NCBI GenBank assembly: GCA_947499635.1
Contig: CANMPD010000015.1
Location: 24,557-88,556, forward strand
Reading direction: 5' to 3'
From: an uncultured Paracoccaceae bacterium
GTDB lineage: Bacteria > Pseudomonadota > Alphaproteobacteria > Rhodobacterales > Rhodobacteraceae
Length of the DNA stretch: 64,000 nucleotides
In this document: positions 17,111-25,445 of the stretch, one piece after another
Numbering within the stretch: the stretch's first letter is position 1
Layout of the letters: every line of letters starts with the position of its first letter
Notes under the pieces: model-generated
Told to the model about the DNA's origin: nothing
Databases searched by the model: none
What the model saw: only the letters and a program-made list of their open reading frames with translations
Position numbers and translations under genes: made by a program

Positions 17111-18049
17111 ATGAAAATCGCCTTTCAAATGGACCCGATTATGGGTGTCGATGTTGCTGCGGACAGCTCATTTCGGTTGGCTGAAGAAGCTCAAAAACGC
17201 GGTCATAGCCTATTTTACTACAGCCCGGATCAACTCGCCTATCAAGAAGGGCGTATAACGGCGCGTGGTCACGATATGGTTGTACAGCGTGTCGCTGGTG
17301 CACCAGCCGTTTTAGGGGACTTTAAAGAAGTTGACCTGGCGGACTTTGACGTTGTCTGGCTGCGCCAAGATCCACCTTTTGATATGCATTATATCACCTC
17401 GACCCATTTGCTGGATCGCTTGGCTGGTAAGGCTTTGGTGGTGAATAACCCGTTTTGGGTGCGTAATTACCCCGAAAAGCTATTGGTGTTGAATTTCCCG
17501 GATCTGACCCCTCCGACGACAATCGCGCGTGATTTGGATACGATCAAAGCGTTTAAGGAAAAGCACGGGGATGTGATCCTGAAACCTCTGTATGGAAACG
17601 GAGGTGCAGGTGTTTTCCGTCTAGATGCCAATGATCGTAATCTGTCTTCTTTACACGAGCTGTTTACAGGATTCAGTCGCGAGCCGTTGATTGTGCAAAA
17701 ATTCCTGCCCGCGGTGAAGCATGGAGATAAACGTGTAATCCTTGTGGATGGAGAGCCGGTTGGCGCGATAAACCGTGTACCAGCTGCTGGTGAGACACGT
17801 TCAAATATGCATGTGGGTGGGCGCCCTGAAAAAGTCGGACTAACTGATCGTGACTTGGAAATTTGTGCGGCGATCGGACCCCTTTTACGTGAAAAGGGAC
17901 AGGTTTTTGTGGGGATCGATGTTATCGGTGACTATTTGACCGAAATTAATGTAACCTCTCCGACGGGGATACAAGAGCTTGAGCGCTTTAATGACGTGAA
18001 TGTTGCTGGTCAGATTTGGGATGCAATCGAAGCTAAAGTGTCCGCATAG
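17111..18049 (+). CDS. gshB: Glutathione synthetase
   Basis: Joins gamma-glutamylcysteine and glycine with ATP. The 312-aa ATP-grasp enzyme shows the GshB N-terminal domain (MKIAFQMDPIMGVDVAADSSFRLAEEAQKRGH), VWLRQDPPFDMHYITSTHLLD, the glycine-rich ATP loop KPLYGNGGAGVF, and IDVIGDYLTEINVTSPTGIQELERFN with metal ligands. RBS AAGGAATATGCC before the ATG. It is separated from yraN by 64 bases and converges on comM, whose stop lies 31 bases further. Confidence 0.96.
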   Translation: MKIAFQMDPIMGVDVAADSSFRLAEEAQKRGHSLFYYSPDQLAYQEGRITARGHDMVVQRVAGAPAVLGDFKEVDLADFDVVWLRQDPPFDMHYITSTHLLDRLAGKALVVNNPFWVRNYPEKLLVLNFPDLTPPTTIARDLDTIKAFKEKHGDVILKPLYGNGGAGVFRLDANDRNLSSLHELFTGFSREPLIVQKFLPAVKHGDKRVILVDGEPVGAINRVPAAGETRSNMHVGGRPEKVGLTDRDLEICAAIGPLLREKGQVFVGIDVIGDYLTEINVTSPTGIQELERFNDVNVAGQIWDAIEAKVSA

Positions 18050-18080
18050 ACTATCACCTACCCTTAAGGTCTGGATTGTT

Positions 18081-19583
18081 TTAGATTTGTAAGCGGAAAT
18101 ACAGGGCTTCACTGATATGTTCGCGATTGATCACGTCATCTCCATCCAGATCTGCAACTGTACGTGCGACACGTAAAACTCTGTGATATCCTCGTGCGGT
18201 CAGGTTGAAACGCTCGACCGCACGTGTGAGATATTTACGCCCCTCGGTGTCTGGAGATGCGATTTCTTCCAGCAAACCTCCTTCAGCGTCGGCATTTAGG
18301 CGTACATTAGGATGGCCTTGAAAACGTTTGGCTTGAATAGCTTGTGCCGCTGCGACGCGCTGGGCGATGGTCGCTGAGCTGTCCCCTTTCGAGCGTTGCT
18401 CTAGGTCTTTGAGCGATACGGATGAAACCATGACGCGTAGGTCAAATCGATCCATCAATGGCCCAGATATCTTACCCAAATAGTCTTCACCGCATTGCGG
18501 GGCCCGGGCGCATGCGCGGTTGGCGTCTGACATGTATCCGCATCGGCAGGGATTGGCCGCGGCGATCAATTGAAACCGGCAAGGGTACTTAATATGTGCA
18601 TTGGCGCGCGCGATCATAACTTCGCCGGTTTCTATAGGTTGTCTTAGCGTTTCTAGAACGGGGCGTGCAAATTCGGGCATTTCATCCATAAACAGCACAC
18701 CATTATGGGCTAGGCTGATTTCACCGGGCTGAGCTTGACGCCCTCCACCGACAACAGCGGCCATAGACGCCGTGTGGTGCGGAGAGCGAAATGGGCGGGT
18801 TCGATCGATGCCACCGTCTTTTATCAAGCCATGAATTGAATGGATCATAGATGTTTCTAAAGCCTCGCTGGGAGTGAGAGGAGGCAACAGCGTGGGCATC
18901 CGCGCGGCGAGCATAGATTTCCCAGATCCTGGAGGGCCCGTCATTAACATGTGGTGACGCCCGGCAGCGGCAATTTCCATGGCTCGTTTTGGGATTTCTT
19001 GACCTTTGACGTCTGATAAGTCCTTATCCGTCACGGCCGAATGGACTTCGCCAGGGTGTGCTGTTTCGATTATGGCTTGGCCGGTGAAATGCCGAATAAC
19101 TTGGGTTAGGGTTTCGGCCCCAATGACACGCACGCTGTCCACCCAAGCGGCCTCTGAACTTGAAGCTTTAGGGCACAGCAATGCGCGGTCTTGTTCTGCG
19201 GCGGTGAGTGCGGCGGGCAGGGCGCCAAGAACTGGCATGAGACGGCCGTCTAGGGATAATTCACCCAGAACCAAGGTCTCATCGCTGGCGTCTGGAGGGA
19301 GGATTTCCAATGCGCTCAATAGTGCAAAGGCGATAGGTAAATCGAAATGACTGCCTATTTTGGGTAAATCCGCAGGAGACAGATTGATTGTGATCCGTTT
19401 CGATGGCAACGCGATTGATAGTTCGGCCAAGGTGGCACGAACCCTATCACGCGCTTCGCTCACTGCTTTGTCAGGTAGACCTACGATAGAAAACGCTGGC
19501 AGCCCTGGAGCAAGGGCGCATTGCACCTCTACGGGTCTTGCTTCGATCCCGAGGAAGGCGACGGTTTGGACGCGTGAAATCAA
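18081..19583 (-). CDS. comM: YifB/ComM family Mg-chelatase-like AAA+ ATPase
   Basis: AAA+ protein related to ComM, a hexameric helicase that drives branch migration during natural transformation. The 500-aa protein has the N-terminal ChlI-like domain ([58 protein letters not shown]-type block), Walker A [11 protein letters not shown] near residue 215, Walker B [11 protein letters not shown], a zinc-finger-like [19 protein letters not shown] insert, and the C-terminal [21 protein letters not shown]. Full length and intact. The gene follows the GST gene on the same strand with a hairpin between. A transformation role is family knowledge, not shown here. Confidence 0.92.
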   Translation of the reverse strand: [500 protein letters not shown]

Positions 19584-19586
19584 GAC

Positions 19587-19614
19587 CCTTCTCCCTTAAC
19601 AACAAAGGAGAAGG
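19587..19614 (-). terminator. Hairpin between GST and comM genes
   Basis: CCTTCTCCCTT (19587-19597) pairs with AAAGGAGAAGG (19604-19614), eleven positions with one mismatch and a loop of six. It lies directly before the comM start, so it may be a partial terminator for the upstream GST transcript or affect comM translation. No U-tract. Confidence 0.45.
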
Positions 19615-19687
19615 ATTGGGCATCATGGTTATCAAGAGGTTAATTCTACCGTTAGCGTTACGCGAAAACGACGGCTTATCAATAGGA

Positions 19688-20359
19688 TTAAAACGGCCAA
19701 GGTCTGTGCTGCAAAGGCATATCATAGGCACCTGGGTCTTGTGCTGCCAGCGCCGCTGCTCGCCATGCCTTTACTGCGGGGTCAGTGAGGAGGGTCTCGC
19801 AATATGCGTAAGTTTCTTTTGACACGGGCAGATCATACCCAACAATACGGGCTGCAAGAGGCGTGTAAAACACATCTGCAAGACTATAGTCACCAAATAA
19901 AGGACCGTTTGAGGCGCCCGAGATCTTGCGTGCATGTGCGAATAACGTTTCCGCGCGCGCTAAACCAGATTGGATATCGGGTGTGGTCTCAAAACCTTGC
20001 CAAACATGTTTTAACTGCATCGGGCAACAGCCGCGCAGAGAGGAAAAGCCGCAAGCCATTTCCGATACTAACCAACGCGCGGTGGCACGTGCGTGGGGAT
20101 CAGATGGCCATAGGCCTTCGTGACGTTCGGCCAGTGTCTCTGCGATTGCAATGCTTTCGCCAATAATCTCACCTGTCGGGGTTTCTAAAACTGGGACAAG
20201 CTTTGCCGGAGCTAAATGTGCCAAATCATCGGCCATTGTCCCCGAGTAGAGCCCGACCATTTGAACCTGATGAGGTATGTTGAATTTCTCTAACATCAGC
20301 CAGCCGCGCAGGGACCAACTAGAATAGAGACGATCGCCGAGATAAATTTTATATGTCAT
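19688..20359 (-). CDS. Glutathione S-transferase family protein
   Basis: Cytosolic GST, 223 aa. The N-terminal thioredoxin-like domain is MTYKIYLGDRLYSSWSLRGWLMLEKFNIPH, with catalytic serine candidates in SSWSLRG, a cis-Pro in AKLVPVLETP and the glutathione gamma-glutamyl contact GESIAIAETLAE. The helical C-terminal domain follows, with the N-capping FGDYSLADVFYTPLAARI motif. Substrate is not predictable. It lies 58 bases after cobC on the same strand, so it may be at the end of a cobP-cobC-gst run. Confidence 0.9.
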   Translation of the reverse strand: MTYKIYLGDRLYSSWSLRGWLMLEKFNIPHQVQMVGLYSGTMADDLAHLAPAKLVPVLETPTGEIIGESIAIAETLAERHEGLWPSDPHARATARWLVSEMACGFSSLRGCCPMQLKHVWQGFETTPDIQSGLARAETLFAHARKISGASNGPLFGDYSLADVFYTPLAARIVGYDLPVSKETYAYCETLLTDPAVKAWRAAALAAQDPGAYDMPLQHRPWPF

Positions 20360-20417
20360 GTGTAGAGGGTAACCCGAATTATGTTGTTCTCAAAATGAAG
20401 AAATTTGACGAACGCAA

Positions 20418-20999
20418 TCAAAGAATTTGATTGATATGGTGTAGATCCCAAGTGCCTTTATCGTGGCTGATCTGACTAACGGACAGATTGTCGATCTTAT
20501 GAGAAAACGCTTGTATTGCTGTTAAACCGCCGGCGCGTTGGATCTGGCATAGAATTTGGCCAAAATGACCCACAACAATGATGTCTGCACCGGCGTAGGT
20601 CTGCGCTAGATAATCCATTTGATGGTTTACACGGGTGCATAACATATTCCAGCTTTCGCCTTTTGGGGGTGCAATGTCACCCGGAGTGTCCCAGAATGCG
20701 CGGATCTGTTCCGGCGTGTCTGCGTCAATCTCTGCCCAACTGCGCATTTCCCAAGTCCCAAAATTCATCTCGCGCAGAGCATGACTGTGAGGCAATCGGT
20801 TGCGATGACCTACGATGCTATCAGCGGTTGCACTGGCACGAGACAGATCAGAAGAAATCACTAGGGCATCTTGAGGCAAGGTATCCGTGAGTTTCGCGAG
20901 GCGTTTATGATCAGAGAGGTCGGCCGGAATATCAGTCCATCCGACCATACATTTGGCATGGGTTGGTCCGTGACGAACGAGATGAAAGCGGGTGGTCAT
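20418..20999 (-). CDS. cobC: Histidine phosphatase, probable alpha-ribazole phosphatase
   Basis: 193-aa phosphoglycerate-mutase-like phosphatase. The phosphohistidine motif RHG is in FHLVRHGPTHAK (residues 5-16), and the second active-site His is in IIVVGHFGQILC. The gene overlaps the CobP gene by four bases (ATGA). This strongly suggests the alpha-ribazole-5'-phosphate phosphatase step of cobalamin lower-ligand assembly, though the family is broad and the call rests mostly on that linkage. Confidence 0.75.
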   Translation of the reverse strand: MTTRFHLVRHGPTHAKCMVGWTDIPADLSDHKRLAKLTDTLPQDALVISSDLSRASATADSIVGHRNRLPHSHALREMNFGTWEMRSWAEIDADTPEQIRAFWDTPGDIAPPKGESWNMLCTRVNHQMDYLAQTYAGADIIVVGHFGQILCQIQRAGGLTAIQAFSHKIDNLSVSQISHDKGTWDLHHINQIL

Positions 21000-21514
21000 G
21001 CGTTGCCTTTCAATATCTGTGGCAAGCCTGCGACAACATTCACAACCCGGTCAGCTTTGGCTGCAAGTGTGATGTTGAGACGCCCTTGGGCTTCGCGAAA
21101 GCGTCGCGCTAGGGCATTTTCAGGAACAATACCGAGGCCGGTTTCATTTGTTACCACCACAATTTCAGCGGGGCAGCTCTCGAGTGCTGTGAGCAGCTGT
21201 CGGGTTTCATATTCTAAGTCATGATCTGCCAGTAGATGATTGGTTAGCCACATTGTGGCGCAATCCATCAAAACGACCATATCTTTTGTGACGGATGACA
21301 GAGCTTTTGTTGCGTCTTGTGGTTCTTCTATAGTGATCCAGTTATCGCCGCGCTGGGTGATGTGGCGCGATACTTTGTCTGCCATTTCAGTATCAAATAC
21401 TTGGGCTGTTGCCCAATACAGACGCGGTTTTCGGGTCGCTATGACCCGGGTTTCTGCATAGGCTGATTTACCCGAGGCTGCCCCGCCCAAGATCAGTGTC
21501 AATTTCGCATCCAC
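20996..21514 (-). CDS. cobP: Bifunctional adenosylcobinamide kinase / guanylyltransferase
   Basis: Phosphorylates adenosylcobinamide and transfers GMP to it, in cobalamin biosynthesis. The 172-aa protein begins KLTLILGGAASGKSAYAE, a P-loop with GGAASGKS, followed by YWATAQVFDTEMADKVSRHITQRGDNW holding the guanylylated histidine, and VLMDCATMWLTNHLL. The start is taken as GTG at 21514, seven bases after GAGGG, because this gives the usual family length; the frame continues open for 132 more codons without family features. It is followed by cobC with a four-base overlap. No cobalamin riboswitch was recognised upstream. Confidence 0.9.
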   Translation of the reverse strand: MDAKLTLILGGAASGKSAYAETRVIATRKPRLYWATAQVFDTEMADKVSRHITQRGDNWITIEEPQDATKALSSVTKDMVVLMDCATMWLTNHLLADHDLEYETRQLLTALESCPAEIVVVTNETGLGIVPENALARRFREAQGRLNITLAAKADRVVNVVAGLPQILKGNA

Positions 21515-21627
21515 TTTGGCGCCCTCACAGTTGCTTTGGCTTGTGAATATGGGATGTGGATTTTTTTTTGAACCAAAACCTGACCCGTTACGTAACTTAA
21601 CCAATACCGACGTAATGGAGTGTAGTG

Positions 21628-22506
21628 ATGGCCTTGGATAACATTTCAAACAATCCTTTCCCGCGCCGTGCAATGAAGGCGGAGATGTTGGATGCAGAAA
21701 CAGAGCACGCGCTTGCTTGTGCATGGCGTGACAACCGGGATGAAGCTGCACTGCACCGTTTGGTAACTGCATATATGCGGTTGGCGATTTCCATGGCGTC
21801 AAAATACCGCCGCTACGGCGCCCCGATGGGTGATTTGATCCAAGAGGCGGGTGTGGGGCTGATGAAGGCAGCTGAAAAATTTGACCCGGACCGTGGGGTG
21901 CGGTTTTCAACTTATTCGGCGTGGTGGGTCAAAGCCTCTATACAGGAATATGTGATGCGCAATTGGTCAATGGTGCGTACTGGATCTACATCGTCACAAA
22001 AATCGCTGTTTTTCAATATGCGCCGTGTTCAAGCGCAGATAGAACGTGAAGCGCAAAGCGCCGGGCAAACCCTAAAACGTGCGCAAGTTCATATTCGGGT
22101 GGCCGAGGAACTGGGTGTGCCGGTGCGGGATGTCGAAATGATGGACGGCCGCCTTTCGGGGGCAGATTTTTCGCTGAATGCGACGCAATCGGCTGAGGAC
22201 GAAGGCCGCGAATGGATTGATGCACTAGAAGATGAAAGTGACCAAGCCGAGCATTGTGTCGAGGTGGAACATGACCGTGCGCAAATGCGTCATTGGCTTT
22301 TGAGTGCGATGTTACAGTTGAGCGAGCGTGAGCAATTTATAATTCGTGAGCGCCAACTACGGGATACTCCACGAACTTTGGAGAGTTTAGGTAATGAGCT
22401 AAAGCTTTCCAAAGAGCGAGTACGTCAGCTTGAGGCGGCAGCATTGCAGAAAATGCGCGGGAGCCTCAAGAAAAGTGCGCCAGAAATGCAATTGCTTTTG
22501 AACTAA
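21628..22506 (+). CDS. rpoH: RpoH-type (sigma-32 family) RNA polymerase sigma factor
   Basis: Alternative sigma factor, 292 aa. Region 2 is clear (RLVTAYMRLAISMASKYRRYGAPMGDLIQEAGVGLMKAAEKFDPDRGVRFSTYSAWWVKASIQEYVMRNWSMVR). The RpoH box is recognisable as SSQKSLFFNMRR. Region 4 has the helix-turn-helix TLESLGNELKLSKERVRQLEAAALQKMR. The ATG at 21628 is used, seven bases after GGAG; a GTG directly before it is in frame. Rhodobacterales often carry two RpoH paralogues; the heat-shock and oxidative-stress-type (RpoHI or RpoHII) cannot be told apart here. The gene is divergent from cobP. Confidence 0.9.
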   Translation: MALDNISNNPFPRRAMKAEMLDAETEHALACAWRDNRDEAALHRLVTAYMRLAISMASKYRRYGAPMGDLIQEAGVGLMKAAEKFDPDRGVRFSTYSAWWVKASIQEYVMRNWSMVRTGSTSSQKSLFFNMRRVQAQIEREAQSAGQTLKRAQVHIRVAEELGVPVRDVEMMDGRLSGADFSLNATQSAEDEGREWIDALEDESDQAEHCVEVEHDRAQMRHWLLSAMLQLSEREQFIIRERQLRDTPRTLESLGNELKLSKERVRQLEAAALQKMRGSLKKSAPEMQLLLN

Positions 22507-22607
22507 AGGCGAAATGAATGCCTCGTCAGCATCTGGTCATTGAACTTGCCCCTTTTCCCTGAAGGGACAAGCCGATAAGCTTGTATCAAACAGCGAAAGA
22601 GGCACCG

Positions 22608-23822
22608 ATGTTTCAGGGCAAACGTATTCTTCTGATCATTGGCGGTGGTATTGCCGGATACAAAGCTTTGGAACTTATACGGCGTATTCGCGAACAAGGT
22701 GGTCATGTGACGCCTGTGTTGACGCAATCCGGCGAAAAGTTCGTTACACCTTTGTCGGTGTCAGCGCTCGCGGGGGAGGCTGTTCACCGTGATCTGTTTG
22801 ATCTGACAACAGAAGCTGAAATGGGTCATATTCAGCTATCCCGCTCAGCAGATCTTGTCGTTGTGGCACCAGCTACAGCAGATTTGATGGCAAAGATGGC
22901 GCAGGGGATGGCAAACGATTTGGCGTCGACCTTGTTATTGGCCACGGATACGCCTGTGTTGATCGCGCCGTCTATGAATGTGCGAATGTGGGAACACCCT
23001 GCAACGCAACGTAACATCGCAACACTCAAAGGGGATGGTATTTCTTTTGTTGGTCCGAATGAAGGACATATGGCGTGTGGTGAATTTGGCCCGGGGCGTT
23101 TGGCTGAGCCTGATGAAATTATGGCTGCTATTATCCGCCAGCTTTGCACGCGACAGGTGTTAACTGGTAAGCGCATCATTGTCACATCTGGTCCAACACA
23201 TGAACCGATTGACCCGGTTCGCTATATCGCCAATCGCTCTTCTGGTGCACAAGGATCTGCGCTGGCCCGTGCTCTGGTGGCATTGGGGGCGGAGGTCGTG
23301 TTTATCACGGGCCCTGCAACGGCGGCTTACCCTGAGGGTGCCCAAGTGGTGCAAGTGGAAAGCGCTCGGGACATGCAAACCGCGGTAATGCAGGCCTTAC
23401 CTGCCGACGCCGCTATTTTCGCGGCTGCGGTGGCGGATTGGCATGTGCGATCAGCCAGTGATCGTAAGTTGAAGAAATCCAAAGATGGCCTGCCAGTGTT
23501 GGAATTTGGGGAAAACCCAGATATTTTGCGCGGCGTCGCACAAATGACAGATGGGCGTCCTGCCTTGGTCATTGGATTTGCTGCTGAAACCAATGATGTT
23601 GTGGATTACGCGATAGCCAAACGGCTGCGTAAAGGGTGCGATTGGATTGTTGCCAATGACGTATCTCCAAACACGGGCATCATGGGAGGATCTGAAAATG
23701 AGGTGACCTTGATCACCGAGGCCGGGGCGGAGTCTTGGCCGCGTATGAGCAAAGCCGAGGTGGCCGACACTTTGGTCGCAAAAATTGCGCATGTGTTAAA
23801 TGGCACCAAGGACGAATTATGA
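22608..23822 (+). CDS. coaBC: Bifunctional phosphopantothenoylcysteine decarboxylase / phosphopantothenate-cysteine ligase
   Basis: Two steps of coenzyme A synthesis in one 404-aa protein. The flavin-binding CoaC half has GGGIAGYKALELIRR, VVVAPATADLMAKMAQGMANDL and the APSMNVRMW substrate loop. The CoaB half has the nucleotide-binding VTSGPTHEPIDPVRYIANRSSGAQGSALA and the KLKKSKDG lysines. The start at 22608 follows AGAGG by six bases. The stop overlaps the dut start (ATGA), so the two are co-translated. Confidence 0.96.
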   Translation: MFQGKRILLIIGGGIAGYKALELIRRIREQGGHVTPVLTQSGEKFVTPLSVSALAGEAVHRDLFDLTTEAEMGHIQLSRSADLVVVAPATADLMAKMAQGMANDLASTLLLATDTPVLIAPSMNVRMWEHPATQRNIATLKGDGISFVGPNEGHMACGEFGPGRLAEPDEIMAAIIRQLCTRQVLTGKRIIVTSGPTHEPIDPVRYIANRSSGAQGSALARALVALGAEVVFITGPATAAYPEGAQVVQVESARDMQTAVMQALPADAAIFAAAVADWHVRSASDRKLKKSKDGLPVLEFGENPDILRGVAQMTDGRPALVIGFAAETNDVVDYAIAKRLRKGCDWIVANDVSPNTGIMGGSENEVTLITEAGAESWPRMSKAEVADTLVAKIAHVLNGTKDEL

Positions 23823-24298
23823 CGCTACCCGTGACCCCAAAGATTGAAATGAAAATCCTAGACAGTCGTCTGCACGATTGGGGACGGCCGAGCTATCAGT
23901 CTGATATGGCGGCGGCTGTGGATCTGTTTGCCTGCTTAGATGAGACAATTTTAATTGAGCCCCAAGCGCCAGCTGTTTTGGTTTCATCTGGTTTTGCGCT
24001 GGGCATGGGGCATGCGCATCTCGCTGCATTGATTTTACCAAGGTCTGGCCTGGGCCATAAAAAGGGATTGGTGATGGGGAACAGTGTTGGCTTGATTGAC
24101 GCAGATTATCTTGGCGAAGTAATGATAAGCATATGGAATCGTAATCCTGTTGGTGAAAGCGCATTCGAAATTCACCCCGGTGAACGGATTGCCCAGATGG
24201 TCTTTACTCCGATTGTGCGGCCAAGTTTCGAAATAGTGACTGACTTCTCACAAGAGAGCGCGCGTGGCGAGGGCGGTTTTGGATCTACGGGCACGTAA
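23819..24298 (+). CDS. dut: dUTP diphosphatase
   Basis: Hydrolyses dUTP to dUMP, keeping uracil out of DNA. The 159-aa trimeric enzyme shows motif 1 (MAAAVDLFA), motif 2 (ILPRSGLGHKKGLVMGNSVGLIDADYLGEV, which also includes motif 3), motif 4 (GERIAQMVF) and the glycine-rich C-terminal motif 5 (RGEGGFGSTGT). The start at 23819 overlaps the coaBC stop and has AAGGA upstream. The coaBC-dut pair is a common alphaproteobacterial arrangement. Confidence 0.97.
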   Translation: MTLPVTPKIEMKILDSRLHDWGRPSYQSDMAAAVDLFACLDETILIEPQAPAVLVSSGFALGMGHAHLAALILPRSGLGHKKGLVMGNSVGLIDADYLGEVMISIWNRNPVGESAFEIHPGERIAQMVFTPIVRPSFEIVTDFSQESARGEGGFGSTGT

Positions 24299-24311
24299 GG
24301 AAAGACAGTTT

Positions 24312-25370
24312 ATGATCTTTGTTCTTGGAGTTGCCGGGATGATTTGGTGGGGTGGTGGTCTGCTACATTGGAATAAATCCATGCGTTTGGTGTTGATTGC
24401 GCTGCTTTATGCGACTGTTGTGCTAATACATTTGACCTTGCCTGCGACGTCGTCATTGCGTGTCGCAACCGGTGGTACTGCGACGCTTTGGTTGATCCTT
24501 GGCGGTTTGGGTACTTTGGTTTTTGGTTATGCATGGGGCATCTCGAAATTGCGTCAACGTGCAACCCTGCCCGAGAAGACCGCAGATAGCGCAACACCAG
24601 CAACGTTTTCAGAGACGGAATTGAACCGGTACGCCCGTCATATCATGTTACGCGAGCTTGGTGGAAAAGGACAAAAGCGGCTGAAAGCGGCAAAGGTTTT
24701 AGTGATCGGCGCCGGGGGGCTTGGGGCGCCTGTTTTGCAATATTTGACCGCTGCAGGTGTCGGAACGATTGGCGTCATTGATGATGATGTCGTTGAAAAT
24801 TCAAATCTACAGCGACAGGTCATTCACCATGATGCAGATATTGGCACACCCAAAGTTTTTTCTGCCCAAGCAACACTGAGTGCACAGAATCCATTTGTAA
24901 AAGTCTTGCCTTTTCATCGGTGTTTTACCGATGATATCGCTGCTGAGCTGTTGGGAGACTTTGATCTCATCTTGGATGGTAGCGATAATTTCGAAACACG
25001 GTATTTGGCGAATGCGACAGCCGTGGCATTGGGCAAGCCATTGATTTCCGGCGCATTGAGCCAATGGGAAGGGCAGGTGTCTTTGTTTGACCCTGCGCGC
25101 GGTGGGCCATGTTATCAGTGTATATTCCCATCAGCCCCATCCGCAGGTTTGGCCCCAAGTTGTGCAGAGGCTGGTGTTATCGCACCATTGCCAGGTGTTT
25201 TGGGCGCAATGATGGCTGTTGAGGCGCTGAAACAAATCACAAAATCCGGCGATGGGTTGCGTGGTCAGATGATGATTTATGATGGGTTGTATGGCGAGAC
25301 GCGTAAAATCGCATTGAAATCACGACCCGATTGTCCGGTATGCGGTCACGGATTGGATAAGACTGAGTAA
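24312..25370 (+). CDS. MoeB/ThiF-family adenylyltransferase with N-terminal membrane segments
   Basis: E1-like enzyme that adenylates the C-terminus of a ubiquitin-like sulfur carrier (MoaD/ThiS). The 352-aa protein first has about three hydrophobic helices (residues 1-17, 23-43, 52-75), then a linker and the E1 domain (ELNRYARHIMLRELGGKGQ, nucleotide loop VLVIGAGGLGAPVLQYL, VIDDDVVENSNLQRQ). The catalytic-cysteine block is CYQCIFPSAPSAGLAPSCAEAGVIAPLPGVLG, and the zinc CxxC pairs are CYQC and CPVC. No rhodanese domain follows. The start at 24312 is chosen after AAGGAAAG; the membrane part is encoded from there, so it is not an artefact of an upstream start. Molybdopterin versus thiamine use is not decided. 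Confidence 0.88.
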   Translation: MIFVLGVAGMIWWGGGLLHWNKSMRLVLIALLYATVVLIHLTLPATSSLRVATGGTATLWLILGGLGTLVFGYAWGISKLRQRATLPEKTADSATPATFSETELNRYARHIMLRELGGKGQKRLKAAKVLVIGAGGLGAPVLQYLTAAGVGTIGVIDDDVVENSNLQRQVIHHDADIGTPKVFSAQATLSAQNPFVKVLPFHRCFTDDIAAELLGDFDLILDGSDNFETRYLANATAVALGKPLISGALSQWEGQVSLFDPARGGPCYQCIFPSAPSAGLAPSCAEAGVIAPLPGVLGAMMAVEALKQITKSGDGLRGQMMIYDGLYGETRKIALKSRPDCPVCGHGLDKTE

Positions 25371-25445
25371 CCAGCACACACAAGTCGCATTGCGGCGGGG
25401 CGGGCAAGACGCTAGCGTTGGGGGAAACATACTCATGAGGTCTCC

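Noticed and set aside
21515..21627. Cobalamin riboswitch before cobP
   Set aside because: No conserved B12-box-like sequence or suitable length; the gap to rpoH is only about 110 bases.
22544..22569. Terminator hairpin after rpoH
   Set aside because: Only CTTG and CCC/GGG pairing with mismatches; too weak to list.
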